NCBI GenBank assembly: GCA_964514105.1
Contig: CAZEPJ010000017.1
Location: forward strand, 1-62,746
DNA length: 62,746 nt
Source: CAZEPJ01 sp964514105
Lineage (GTDB): Bacteria > Desulfobacterota > Desulfocorpusculales > Desulfocorpusculum
Reading direction: 5' to 3'
Of this stretch, positions 1 to 8,598 are shown one piece after another. The translations under genes and the position numbers were made by a program. Each line of letters starts with the position of its first letter. Position 1 is the first letter of the stretch. The notes below the pieces were generated by a model. That model saw only the letters and a program-made list of their open reading frames with translations. It was not told the origin of the DNA and did not search any database.

Positions 1-612
1 ATCCCCACCCTCTGGTTCGTGTATGTGGCCTTTGCCATGAACACGGCCATCACCACGGCCATGATGACGTGGCTTCCCTCGTACTTCCACCGCTTCCATG
101 GCATGAGCGAGCAGCGGGCCGGCACCATGGCGGCCGGGCTGGCCCTGTTGGTCCTGGTGGGGGCACCCCTGGGCGGGTTCCTGGCCGATCGATGGCGGAG
201 ACGTCGCCTCAACGCTCGGCTGGTCTTCTCGGGCCTGACCTCCCTCCTGGCGGCCGTGTTCCTGGCCGGGGCCCTGCTTCTGGCCCAGACGCCGGCCTTC
301 GCACCCCTCCTGGTGGCCTTCGGGGTGCTGACGGTCTGCTATGTGGCCCCGTCGGCCGCCGTGACCCAGGACGTGGTCCAACCCGGGCTTCGGGCCCTCT
401 CGTACGCCCTGTGCGTGGTGTGCCAGCACCTGCTGGGCGGGGCGTGGTCTCCCATGATCATCGGCGGCCTGTCGGACCGGGTGGGGCTGGACAAGGCCCT
501 GTGGGTCATGCCCGTCTTGGGCCTCTTGGCCGCGGGGCTCCTGTTCTGGGGGTCGCGATCGTACGAGCGGGACCTGGCCCGGGTCAAGCCCGTGACGCTC
601 ATGGAGGAATGA
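1..612 (+). CDS. MFS transporter, C-terminal part (5' end outside window)
   Basis: The frame is open from the first base, so the start lies upstream; 203 codons plus stop are present. The protein is a string of hydrophobic helices, consistent with the last five or six membrane segments of a 12-helix major facilitator. A cytoplasmic loop reading GGFLADRWRRRR matches the family's G-x-x-x-D-R-x-x-R-R-x-R loop between helices. It should sit in the inner membrane as a secondary transporter of a small solute. The substrate cannot be read from this half. The first GTG inside the window is not a credible start because hydrophobic coding sequence continues to the window edge. Confidence 0.85.
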   Translation: MPTLWFVYVAFAMNTAITTAMMTWLPSYFHRFHGMSEQRAGTMAAGLALLVLVGAPLGGFLADRWRRRRLNARLVFSGLTSLLAAVFLAGALLLAQTPAFAPLLVAFGVLTVCYVAPSAAVTQDVVQPGLRALSYALCVVCQHLLGGAWSPMIIGGLSDRVGLDKALWVMPVLGLLAAGLLFWGSRSYERDLARVKPVTLMEE

Positions 613-680
613 GGCGCCGGGCGATCAACGGGCCCCTGTCTTTCCCGCAGATCATGGAGGGGCACAGAGGGCCGTGGGAT

Positions 681-1037
681 TCAGACGGGCTTCACCATGA
701 CGCTGTGGATGGCCCCGGCCAGGCGGCCGTCCACAACCAGGGGGGAGAAGGTGACCACCAGCCGCCGGCCAAAGCGCTCCACCTCCCAGCCATAGCGCTC
801 CCTCCTCCCGGCCTTGAACGCATGGAGCATCTCATCGATGCGCGCGTTGCTCTCGGTTCGCTTGTGGCAGGCGCGCACGTCCGTGCCGATGAACTCGGCT
901 CTGCGCTCGAGGATCTCCGGGGCGTACCGGTTGAAGTACCGGATCGTCCCCTCGGGGTCCACCAAGGTCACGGCCACGGGGATCTGGTCGAGGACATGGG
1001 GAAGCAATCCAACGAGGTCCGCTGAGAGATCAGCCAT
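681..1037 (-). CDS. Single-domain PAS protein, DUF438-type
   Basis: A 118-residue protein consisting almost wholly of one PAS fold. Residues 10-35 (PHVLDQIPVAVTLVDPEG) resemble a PAS beginning, and the second half carries ACHKRTES followed by a GRR.VVTFSPLVVDG strand pair. The CH-x-x-x-S pattern is what I know from the C-terminal PAS domain of DUF438 proteins, where it lies in the ligand pocket. I chose the ATG at 1037 because GGAGGGAC precedes it; the frame stays open upstream but without PAS similarity. No output domain is attached, so it may sense a ligand and act on a partner. The neighbouring genes give no firm hint of function. Confidence 0.7.
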   Translation of the reverse strand: MADLSADLVGLLPHVLDQIPVAVTLVDPEGTIRYFNRYAPEILERRAEFIGTDVRACHKRTESNARIDEMLHAFKAGRRERYGWEVERFGRRLVVTFSPLVVDGRLAGAIHSVMVKPV

Positions 1038-1108
1038 CCTGTCCCTCCGTCGCCCAAGGGGCGCCTTGAGTGCAGCCATCAACGTCGGTGGCCGTATGGC
1101 GGGCAACC

Positions 1109-1666
1109 TCACCGCATGAACAGTATCTTGTACCCCTCCATGTACACGTAGAACCAGTGAACGCCCATGCCCCACAGGAAAAAGACGAACAGGGCCAGGA
1201 GTCCCGACAGGAGGGCCAGGACGGGCCACGGCGTGATCACCCGGACGGGCTCCCCCTGCCGCTTGAGCCGCCAGCGGCAGGCCATCTCGCAGAGCCCCGC
1301 CTGGGCAAAGGTGCCGATGAACGCCAGGAGAAAAACGGAGTTGAGCCCATAATAGAGGGTCTCACCCGGGGTGAAGAACTCGCCCACGCGGAGCAGCTCC
1401 TTGACCTCCCAGGCCGCGGGGGTGAACAGACAGGCCAGCAAGCGGGTCCGGAGGGAGGCCCCGCCGAAAAAGGCCACGGGATAGATGAGCAGCGGGCCAT
1501 GGGCGATGGCCGCCCAGAGGACAACCCCCGAGGCCCAGGCCACCGCCTGATGGAGAGCCGGCTCCTCCAGCCGCCACGAGGCGTTGTAGGCCAGGCTGCT
1601 TCCGGCCATGGCCACGAAGACCAGGACCGGGGGCCAGAGGGTCCTGGCCTGAGATATCTCCCTCAC
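1109..1666 (-). CDS. Hypothetical membrane protein, translationally coupled to sulfatase
   Basis: A 185-residue protein with about four hydrophobic segments (near residues 10-25, 43-66, 110-130 and 145-170), so an inner-membrane protein. It matches no family I can name. The GTG start overlaps the sulfatase stop (GTGA), and AGGGGAG lies just upstream, so the two are probably co-translated. The sequence ends in a Tyr-rich tail (WFYVYMEGYK). It could anchor or assist the exported sulfatase, but that is a guess from position only. Confidence 0.6.
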   Translation of the reverse strand: MREISQARTLWPPVLVFVAMAGSSLAYNASWRLEEPALHQAVAWASGVVLWAAIAHGPLLIYPVAFFGGASLRTRLLACLFTPAAWEVKELLRVGEFFTPGETLYYGLNSVFLLAFIGTFAQAGLCEMACRWRLKRQGEPVRVITPWPVLALLSGLLALFVFFLWGMGVHWFYVYMEGYKILFMR

Positions 1667-3114
1667 AGCCGATCTCCCCTCTTCAATGCCTCCAGCATTC
1701 CCTTGAGCTGGGGCAGGAGCCGCGCCCCCTGCGGGGTGCCCATGAGATTGTTCCGCTGCCGGGGATCCTGCAGCACGTCGTACATCTCCGGCGTGCGCCG
1801 CCCCATGAACTCCATGTACACGTGGCGGTCCGTCCTCACGGCCCTGGTCTCGGGGGCGTTGTACGGGAAGTCCTTGAAGTACTCGTAGAGCCAGGCCCTG
1901 CGCCCAGGGGCCGCGGCCGAGCGCAGGATGGGCAGGAAGCTCTCCCCTTCCATGACCCGATGGGGCGCAGCGCCCGCCAGCTCCAGGAGCGTGGGGGCCA
2001 GGTCGATGTTGAGGACCATCTGGGGGGCCTGGCGGCCGGGATCCGGGATGAGGCCGGGGCACCGCACGATGAGCGGGATGCGGATGGCCTCCTCGTAGGC
2101 CCAGCGCTTGTCCACGAGGCGATGTTCCCCGAAGAAGTAGCCGTTGTCCCCCGCATACACGATGACGGTGTCCTGAGCCATTCCCAGCTCTTCCAGGCGC
2201 CTCAGCAACCGGCCGATCTCCCGGTCCAGGGCCACCACGACCCGGGCGTAGTTCAGGTACAGGGTTCGCAGGTGTCCCAGGGTCCCGGCCCAGATGGCCC
2301 CACGGGTGGAGGTGACCCAGGGGTCGGCCTCCCTGGGCAGGGGAGGCTTGCGTCCCTCGTACAGGAGGGCCAGGTCGCGGGGCGGGCTGAACTCGTGGTG
2401 CACGGCCTTGTGGGACAGAAAGAGGCAGAAGGGGTTCCGCCGCCTTCGCTCCACGAAGACCAGGGCCCGATCCGTGAGCTCCTCGGTGATGTAGGGCCTC
2501 CGGGAGGGCTCCGGCGCCCCGTCGACGATGAGGGGACAGTCCCAGTACTGCCCCTGCCCTCCCTGGGCCGTGAAGGTGACGAAGTGGTCCACGCCGCGAA
2601 GCCTGGGCAGCCGGCCGGGCATGTGCCACTTGCCGATGAAGGCCGTGTCGTATCCCACGGCCTTGAGGAGTTCCAGGAAGGTGACGTTGGCATCGTTCCA
2701 CGGGGTGAGGTTGTTTCGCACCCCGTGGGTATGGGCGTACATCCCCGTCAGGAAGCTGGCCCGACTGGGGCTGCACAGAGAGGTGGTGACGAACGCGTTG
2801 GTGAAGCGAACCCCCTGGTCGGCCAGCCGGTCCAGGTGGGGGGTCTCCACAAAGGGGTGGCCCGCGCAGCTCAGGAAATCCCAGCGGTGGTCGTCGCTCA
2901 GGATGAATACCACGTTGGGTCGATTGGGGCTCCGGCCCTGGGCCCGGGTCGGAAACGGGGGAAGGAGCCCGCTGAGGGCCGCGGCCGTTCCTGCGGCCAT
3001 GGCCCGAAGGGCGTTGCGCCGGGTCAGGGGCCCGGGGTCCGGAGGCCACCCACTCCCGGCGGACCGCCCGCCATTGTCAGCTCCCTTGGTTCTGCTGCGG
3101 CGCTTTGCGGCCAC
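1663..3114 (-). CDS. Tat-exported type I sulfatase
   Basis: A 483-residue alkaline-phosphatase-fold sulfatase. Residues 32-60 form a twin-arginine leader (TRRNALRAM followed by a hydrophobic stretch and a likely AQG cleavage region). The metal-binding start reads NVVFILSDDHRWD. The active-site motif LCSPSRASFLTG puts the formylglycine cysteine at C114. The later GKWHMPG and DNGYFFGEHRLVDK segments are standard for the family. The enzyme hydrolyses sulfate esters outside the cytoplasm. Because the active residue is Cys rather than Ser, it needs a formylglycine-generating enzyme or anSME, neither of which is in this window. The GTG start has GGGGAG six bases upstream. The substrate is unknown. 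Confidence 0.88.
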   Translation of the reverse strand: MAAKRRSRTKGADNGGRSAGSGWPPDPGPLTRRNALRAMAAGTAAALSGLLPPFPTRAQGRSPNRPNVVFILSDDHRWDFLSCAGHPFVETPHLDRLADQGVRFTNAFVTTSLCSPSRASFLTGMYAHTHGVRNNLTPWNDANVTFLELLKAVGYDTAFIGKWHMPGRLPRLRGVDHFVTFTAQGGQGQYWDCPLIVDGAPEPSRRPYITEELTDRALVFVERRRRNPFCLFLSHKAVHHEFSPPRDLALLYEGRKPPLPREADPWVTSTRGAIWAGTLGHLRTLYLNYARVVVALDREIGRLLRRLEELGMAQDTVIVYAGDNGYFFGEHRLVDKRWAYEEAIRIPLIVRCPGLIPDPGRQAPQMVLNIDLAPTLLELAGAAPHRVMEGESFLPILRSAAAPGRRAWLYEYFKDFPYNAPETRAVRTDRHVYMEFMGRRTPEMYDVLQDPRQRNNLMGTPQGARLLPQLKGMLEALKRGDRL

Positions 3115-3132
3115 CTGGCGCTCCCCGGGATC

Positions 3133-3552
3133 TCAGAGGGAAAGAACGCAAACCAGTCGATATCCCTGCCCCTGGGCCGCGGCCTCCAGCCTCTGTCGGA
3201 CATGGCCGTAGTCCAACCGCAGCTGGAATTTGGGGCCCAGCCCGACGAGTTTCTCCTGGATGGTACCCTCCCTGGGGCCGGACCCGGTCTTGTACGACTC
3301 GACGCAGACGCCCAATCCGGCATCGCCCCCCGACAACCCCGAACCCGACTCCACCAGCCGCTCGCTGTACCGGACCTCCTTCGCCGTCTCGTCCACCCGA
3401 AAACGTGCCACGTACGTCGCCTTCTTCCTGGACAGAAAGGCCTTGCGCTCGGCCAAGACGGCCTCCAGGGTGTAAACGCCCTTCCTCTCCTTGAGGGTGC
3501 CGCCCAGGGCGGCCGCCACCTCTTTCATCGCCTTGACCCATTGGTCCGTCAC
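3133..3552 (-). CDS. Hypothetical protein
   Basis: A soluble 139-residue protein beginning MTDQWVKAMKEVAAALGG from a GTG with GGAGGA upstream. It is rich in charged residues, has no signal peptide or membrane segment, and I recognise no family. Its stop lies 18 bases before the sulfatase start, so it is probably the first gene of a three-gene operon with the sulfatase and the small membrane protein. Alternating basic and hydrophobic strands (KKATYVARFRVDE, EVRYSERLVES) suggest a mainly beta fold. No function is proposed. Confidence 0.6.
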   Translation of the reverse strand: MTDQWVKAMKEVAAALGGTLKERKGVYTLEAVLAERKAFLSRKKATYVARFRVDETAKEVRYSERLVESGSGLSGGDAGLGVCVESYKTGSGPREGTIQEKLVGLGPKFQLRLDYGHVRQRLEAAAQGQGYRLVCVLSL

Positions 3553-3730
3553 GCCCGATCCTCCTCACCAGGTCTTGCCCGTGGGCAGCCCCCCCGAGCC
3601 CACCCAGTATATCCGTCCTGGGCAAGGAGCGAAAGGGACACCGAATCGGATTTACCAAGGCGGCGAATCGTGGGATCATGAGGCGGCCTGCGAAGATCCA
3701 CGGCAATCCGCTCGAGGAGGAAGATGAGAT

Positions 3731-4894
3731 ATGACAGACGTCAAGGCGTTGGTTCAGGCGCATAAAGAACGGATCGTGGAGGCCCGCCGGGCCCTTCATC
3801 GAATTCCGGAGGCCGCCCATGCGGAGCACAAGACGGCCGCCTTTGTGGCCGGATGGCTCCAGCAGATTGGGCTGGATGTCCAGAGCGGAGTGGGGGGCAC
3901 CGGGGTGGTGAGCCTTCTGAAGGGGGGCTCTCCGGGAAAGACCCTCATGATCCGGGCGGACATGGACGCCCTCCCGGTGCAGGAGGAGACGGGGCTTTCG
4001 TTTGCTTCTGAGCATCCGGGGGCCATGCACGCCTGCGGCCACGACGCCAACATGGCCATGGTCCTGGGGGCGGCGGCCGTCCTGGCCGGGGTCCGGGATC
4101 GCCTCAAGGGGAGCGTCAAGTTCGTGTTCCAGCCCGCGGAGGAGGGGGCCTCCGGGGCCAAGCCCATGATCGAGGCCGGTGTGATGGAGGACCCCCATGT
4201 GGAGTGGGCCATCGGTTGTCATCTGTGGCCGGGCATGCCCGAGGGGCATGTGGGCGTCAAGGCGGGTCCTCTCATGGCGGCCATGGACCGCTTCGACATC
4301 AAGATCCTGGGGAGGGGGGGCCACGGGGCCATGCCCCATCTGTGCGTGGATGCCCTGGAGGTGGGCACCCAGGTGGTGAGCGCCCTCCAGCGCGTGGTGA
4401 GCCGCCAGATGGATCCGCTCCAGCCCTCGGTGGTGACCGTGGGGAGCTTCCACGCGGGCACCGCGTTCAACGTGATCCCCGAGACGGCGGAGATGTGCGG
4501 AACGACCAGGACATTTGACCGGGACATCTGGCACAGCTGGCCAAAGCGCCTGGAGCGGGTGGTGCGCGGCGTGTGCGAGGCCATGGGCGCCCGCTACGAC
4601 TTCCGGTACACGTACGGCTGCCCCCCCACGGTCAACGACCCTGCCATGGCCGAGCTGGTGCGCCGCTGCGCCGTGGCCGCGGTGGGAGAGGATCATGTGG
4701 CGGCGCCCGATTCCACCATGGGCGGGGAGGACATGTCCTGCTTCCTGGAGCGGGCCCAGGGATGCTATTACTTCCTGGGCGTGGGAAAAGAGGGCGGTGC
4801 GCCGGTCCACAATCCCCGGTTCGACTTCAACGAGGCGGTCCTTCTCATCGGCGCCGAGATCCATTGCCGGGTGGCCCTTGAACTGCTCAGTTGA
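3731..4894 (+). CDS. M20D-family amidohydrolase (hippurate/N-acyl-amino-acid hydrolase type)
   Basis: A 387-residue di-zinc peptidase of the M20D group, which removes acyl or aryl groups from amino acids. Family signatures are the N-terminal RRALHRIPE, the metal site MIRADMDALPVQEETG, MHACGHDANMAMVLGAA with its His and Asp ligands, QPAEEGASGAKPMIEAGV with the catalytic Glu pair, and the late GGEDMSCFLE. A dimerisation domain (about residues 185-295) sits between them, as usual. Length is normal. GAGGAGGA lies nine bases before the ATG. It is cytoplasmic and appears to be transcribed alone, converging on the SDR gene. The natural substrate cannot be predicted. Confidence 0.9.
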   Translation: MTDVKALVQAHKERIVEARRALHRIPEAAHAEHKTAAFVAGWLQQIGLDVQSGVGGTGVVSLLKGGSPGKTLMIRADMDALPVQEETGLSFASEHPGAMHACGHDANMAMVLGAAAVLAGVRDRLKGSVKFVFQPAEEGASGAKPMIEAGVMEDPHVEWAIGCHLWPGMPEGHVGVKAGPLMAAMDRFDIKILGRGGHGAMPHLCVDALEVGTQVVSALQRVVSRQMDPLQPSVVTVGSFHAGTAFNVIPETAEMCGTTRTFDRDIWHSWPKRLERVVRGVCEAMGARYDFRYTYGCPPTVNDPAMAELVRRCAVAAVGEDHVAAPDSTMGGEDMSCFLERAQGCYYFLGVGKEGGAPVHNPRFDFNEAVLLIGAEIHCRVALELLS

Positions 4895-4907
4895 ACAAAC
4901 GGGGAGA

Positions 4908-4964
4908 CAGGAGCCAGGAGGCACAATCCCCAATCCGCAGCCAAGCTCTCCCCTCTGGCTCCTG
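4908..4964. repeat. Inverted repeat between convergent genes
   Basis: CAGGAGCCAG at 4908-4917 is repeated in inverted form as CTGGCTCCTG at 4955-4964, with further imperfect pairing outside (GACA/GTC) and inside (GAGG/CCTC). It sits 13 bases after the M20 stop and before the end of the opposing SDR gene. It could act as a bidirectional transcription-stop hairpin, but the loop is long (37 bases) and no clear T-run follows on either strand. Confidence 0.4.
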
Positions 4965-5074
4965 ATGTCAGATCGATCCGTCTGGAGATGGGGTGCCCAT
5001 GCGCGCATGAATTCGGATGATCTGCGGGTCGCTCGCCCCTGACACGGATACGCGGGTTGCGGCCAATGGCCGCC

Positions 5075-5830
5075 CTATGCCATGAACGCCCCTCCGTTGA
5101 CGTCCAGGGTCACTCCGGTGACAAAGGGGGAGTCCAGGAGGAACTCGAAGGCCCGGGCCACGTCCGCCACCTTTCCCAGGCCGGGGACCACCACCTTGGC
5201 CTTGAGGTCCGCCTTCTGCTCCTCGGACCAGGCAACGAAGGGCCCCGCGTCCTCGATGAAGGCCGGGGCAATGGCGTTGACCGTGATGCCCCACGGCCCC
5301 AGCTCCCGGGCCGCGTACTTGGTCATCCCGACCATGCCGGCCTTGGAGGCCGCGTAATGGGGGCCGATGACGCCGCCCCCCCGGGCCGCGATGGAGGCCA
5401 TGTTCACGATGCGTCCGAAGCCCGCGGCCTTCATGTCGGGCACCACTTGAGCGCACCAGTAAAAGGCCGCGCTGAGGTTGACCCGCACGGTCTCGTCCCA
5501 GTCCGCGATGGAGATCTCGTCGAAGGAGCGCCTGGGCATGATCCCGGCGTTGTTGACCAGGACGGTCACCGGTCCCAGCTCGCTCCGGACCCGCTGATAC
5601 TGATCCGAGACGGTCCCGGAGTCCCCGGCGTCGCCCTTGAGGAGCAGGACGCGCCCCCCCTCGGACAGCAGGCCCCGCAGGCGGGCCTCGGCCGCCCTGG
5701 CCCCCGCATCGTCGGAGACGTAGGTCAGGGCCACGGAAGCCCCCCGCCTCGCCAGGGACCCGGCCAGGCCCAGCCCGATACCCCGGGTCCCGCCGGTGAC
5801 CACGCCCACAATCCCGGCCATCTCCATCAT
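5075..5830 (-). CDS. SDR-family oxidoreductase (FabG-like)
   Basis: A 251-residue classical short-chain dehydrogenase. It has the nucleotide motif TGGTRGIG near the N-terminus, NNAG in the middle, a serine in the NMASIAARGG strand and the catalytic YAASK. The C-terminal NGGAFMA closes a typical FabG-like fold. It reduces a keto group, or oxidises the alcohol, with NAD(P)H; the substrate is unknown. I chose the ATG pair at 5830 because GGAGGGAG lies about four bases upstream; an in-frame extension to 5905 lacks similarity. It is monocistronic. Confidence 0.85.
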   Translation of the reverse strand: MMEMAGIVGVVTGGTRGIGLGLAGSLARRGASVALTYVSDDAGARAAEARLRGLLSEGGRVLLLKGDAGDSGTVSDQYQRVRSELGPVTVLVNNAGIMPRRSFDEISIADWDETVRVNLSAAFYWCAQVVPDMKAAGFGRIVNMASIAARGGGVIGPHYAASKAGMVGMTKYAARELGPWGITVNAIAPAFIEDAGPFVAWSEEQKADLKAKVVVPGLGKVADVARAFEFLLDSPFVTGVTLDVNGGAFMA

Positions 5831-6261
5831 GGAGTCTCCCTCCCGCCGCCGTCTCCCCAGCCGTTGCCGGGGGGCATTGCAGACCTCCATGGTAGAGGGA
5901 GCCATCCCAGCAAATCAACCCCGGCCGCAATCACCCCAAACGTCCTTGAGACGATTGGGCCGATTTGGGCAACAGACCGCCGGGTAAGTGGGTCCTGGCC
6001 CTCTTTTTCCTGTTGCTTTTGCGGGCAATGTCTCTTACAAGAAGGGGAACGCCGGGGAGGAAGCACCCAGGGGCCGTCATCTGTGGGGGAGGCCGGCCAG
6101 ACACAGGTTCGTGGGACGGTTCCAGCTGAGGGGCGGCGCACGGTCCGTGGGAGTTGGCGTGGGTTGCCGGCGACGGATAACCGATGCCGCCGCGGCTGCG
6201 CCGTGGACAGGGGCGCCACCATTGGATCTGCGGTCCGGACCCGCATCCGGGGAGGGGAGAG
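5831..6261. other. Gene-free stretch between divergent genes
   Basis: This 431-base gap separates the SDR (leftward) from the acylase (rightward). I see no ORF with family similarity, tRNA or terminator. It includes a locally A/T-richer patch around 5990-6045. It should hold the promoters of both genes, but I cannot assign a convincing -35/-10 pair. Confidence 0.4.
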
Positions 6262-8598
6262 ATGGGCAGGAGGGTCATGCTCGGGGTTCTGCTGCTTCTG
6301 GTCTTCGTCGTCATCGGCTCCGTGGCCTACCTCCGGGGGTTCAACCCCGACTACGATGGGCGAATCCGGGTGGAGGGGTTGAAGGATCCGGTTGTCATTG
6401 AGCGAGACGAACTGGGCGTCCCTTTCATCCAGGCCCAGGGCGAGGAGGACTTGTTCCTGGCCTGGGGATATGCCAACGCCCAGGACCGCATGTTCCAGAT
6501 GGAGGTCATCCGCAGGGCGAGCCAGGGGCGGCTCTCGGAATTCGCCGGGGAAGGCGCCCTGACCCAGGACCTGTTTCTGCGGGCCATGCGCTTCTATGAA
6601 CTGGCGCGGCAGGAGGCGGAGAGGCTCCCGCAATGGATCCGCATGAACCTCCAGCGCTATGCCGACGGGGTCAACCTCCATCTGAGCACCCGCGGCGTTC
6701 CCCTCCAGATGCGGATGCTGGGCCTCCAGAAGGAGCCCTGGGGTCCGGCGGACCCCATCGCGGTGGGGATGATGCTCAACTGGACCCTGGCCGGCAACAT
6801 GCGCCTGGAGCTCCTCTATCACGGCATGGCCCAGAGGCTGGGCCGGGAGCGATGCGAGAGGCTTCTCGACCTGTCACCGGCGCACACCCCCACCATCATG
6901 GAGGGGATCACCGCCCGGGGACCTGACCCGACGGCCCTACCCGCGTTGATGGGGGCGCTGGGACCCATGGCGGGCTCCCGCTCGGCAAGCAACAACTGGG
7001 TGGTGGGGCCACGAAGGAGCGCTTACAAGGGGCCCATCCTGGCCAACGACCCCCACGTCCACGACTCCAAGATCCCATCGGACTTCTGCCTGGTGCGGCT
7101 CAAGACCCGGGACTACGAGGTGGCGGGCGGCCAGGTGGCCGGGCTCCCCTTCATCCCCTTCGGGTACAACCAGCACATGGCGTGGGGGGTCACCAACAAC
7201 GGGGCGGATATCGTCGATTTGTTCCTCGAGACCGTGGACGAACGCCACGGGACATTCCTCTCGGGAGGCAAGCCCCAGCCCCTCACCGTCAAGAAGGAGG
7301 TCTTTCAGGTCAAAGGAAAGGGGCCCGTGGACAGGACCCTGCGGTGGGCGGGGAGGCGCCCACTGCTGAACGAGGTCTTCCCCCAGTTGGGGGCCCCGGT
7401 GAGCCTGGACTGGATCGGCTTCGAGGGGGCCACCATCGAGGGCTTCTTCCATCTCAACGGGGCGCGCGACTACGCGCAGTTCCAGGCCGCGGCCCGCAGG
7501 ATCGGCATCTCGGCCCAGAACATGGTGTATGCGGACCATCGAGGCAACATCGCCTATCAGCTCATCGGCCTTCTCCCGGAGCGCAAACGGGGGACGGGCA
7601 ATCTTCCCCGACAGGCCGCCGCAGGGGGGGGCAACTGGGATGGGCCCCTGCCCGCGGAGAAGAACCCCAGCCTCCTGAATCCCAAACAGGGCTTCATCAT
7701 CACGGCCAACAACAAGGTGGTCAGTGACTTCCCAACGGACATGAACGGCACGTACGCGCCCCGGTACCGGTACGAGCGCATCCACCGCATGCTCCTGGAT
7801 CGGGACCGCATCGATGCGGCGTACATCAAACGCATGCAGACCGACAGCCGCACGGAGCTGGCCGGCCGGGTCCTCCTGCTCATGAAGAGGCACATCACGC
7901 CCCGGGACGCACGGGCAGCCCGGGTCCTGGATATGGTCCTGGGGTGGGACGGATGGGCGGGCACCGACTCGACGGCCGCGGCCGTCTACAACACGTTTCT
8001 GGTGCGCTTCATGTTTCAGACCCTGGTGGACGAGCTGGGGGAGGACCTGGCCCAGGAGTTCGTGGGGCAGCGGTACGCCAGCCTGGAGCGGTTCCTGAGC
8101 CTCGCGGACGAGGGGAGCGACTTCTTCGACGACGTCCGGACCCCCCGGCGGGAGGGCGTGGGGGAGATCGCCACCCGGGCCTTCCACGAGACCCTGGAAC
8201 TGCTCTCCCGCCACACAGGGAGCCGGGACCCGGCCGCGTGGACCTGGGGGAAGCTCCACGCCATCCGCTTCGACCACGTCCTGGGCCGATCCCGGCTCCT
8301 GGCGCGCCTGGTGAACGAGGGCCCCTTCCCCTTCCAGGGCGACTGCGAGACCAACAACCGCGCTCACTTCACGGAGGTCGCACCGCCCTTCACGGCCACC
8401 CTGGCCGCGGGGCTGCGACTCATCGTGGTCTTCGACCCCCAGCCCCGGGGCGAGATGATGCTCATCACCGGTCAGAACGAGTGGTTCATGAGCCGTCACT
8501 ACAAGGACATGACCCGGCTCTGGCTTCGGGGAGACTACTTCTCGGTGGAGGGATCCGAGGCCGCGTACCGCCTGGAGATGGTTCCCTCGGGGCGCTGA
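6262..8598 (+). CDS. Penicillin acylase-family Ntn hydrolase
   Basis: A 778-residue precursor of the S45 family of N-terminal-nucleophile amidases. Residues 5-25 form a membrane anchor or uncleaved signal. The alpha-chain region has IERDELGVPFIQA and AWGYANAQDRMFQMEVIRR. The SNNWVVGP motif places the nucleophile at S243, where self-cleavage should expose the beta-chain N-terminus. The family hydrolyses amides such as beta-lactam side chains or acyl-homoserine lactones; the substrate here is unknown. Length is normal. GGAGGGGAG precedes the chosen ATG; an upstream in-frame extension of 26 codons is non-hydrophobic and unlike the family. It converges with the TatD-like gene with no spacer. Confidence 0.88.
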   Translation: MGRRVMLGVLLLLVFVVIGSVAYLRGFNPDYDGRIRVEGLKDPVVIERDELGVPFIQAQGEEDLFLAWGYANAQDRMFQMEVIRRASQGRLSEFAGEGALTQDLFLRAMRFYELARQEAERLPQWIRMNLQRYADGVNLHLSTRGVPLQMRMLGLQKEPWGPADPIAVGMMLNWTLAGNMRLELLYHGMAQRLGRERCERLLDLSPAHTPTIMEGITARGPDPTALPALMGALGPMAGSRSASNNWVVGPRRSAYKGPILANDPHVHDSKIPSDFCLVRLKTRDYEVAGGQVAGLPFIPFGYNQHMAWGVTNNGADIVDLFLETVDERHGTFLSGGKPQPLTVKKEVFQVKGKGPVDRTLRWAGRRPLLNEVFPQLGAPVSLDWIGFEGATIEGFFHLNGARDYAQFQAAARRIGISAQNMVYADHRGNIAYQLIGLLPERKRGTGNLPRQAAAGGGNWDGPLPAEKNPSLLNPKQGFIITANNKVVSDFPTDMNGTYAPRYRYERIHRMLLDRDRIDAAYIKRMQTDSRTELAGRVLLLMKRHITPRDARAARVLDMVLGWDGWAGTDSTAAAVYNTFLVRFMFQTLVDELGEDLAQEFVGQRYASLERFLSLADEGSDFFDDVRTPRREGVGEIATRAFHETLELLSRHTGSRDPAAWTWGKLHAIRFDHVLGRSRLLARLVNEGPFPFQGDCETNNRAHFTEVAPPFTATLAAGLRLIVVFDPQPRGEMMLITGQNEWFMSRHYKDMTRLWLRGDYFSVEGSEAAYRLEMVPSGR

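Noticed and set aside
1109..3049. A 646-codon minus-strand frame joining the small membrane protein to sequence within the sulfatase
   Set aside because: Only the last 185 codons are protein-like; the rest is a shifted frame of the sulfatase gene.
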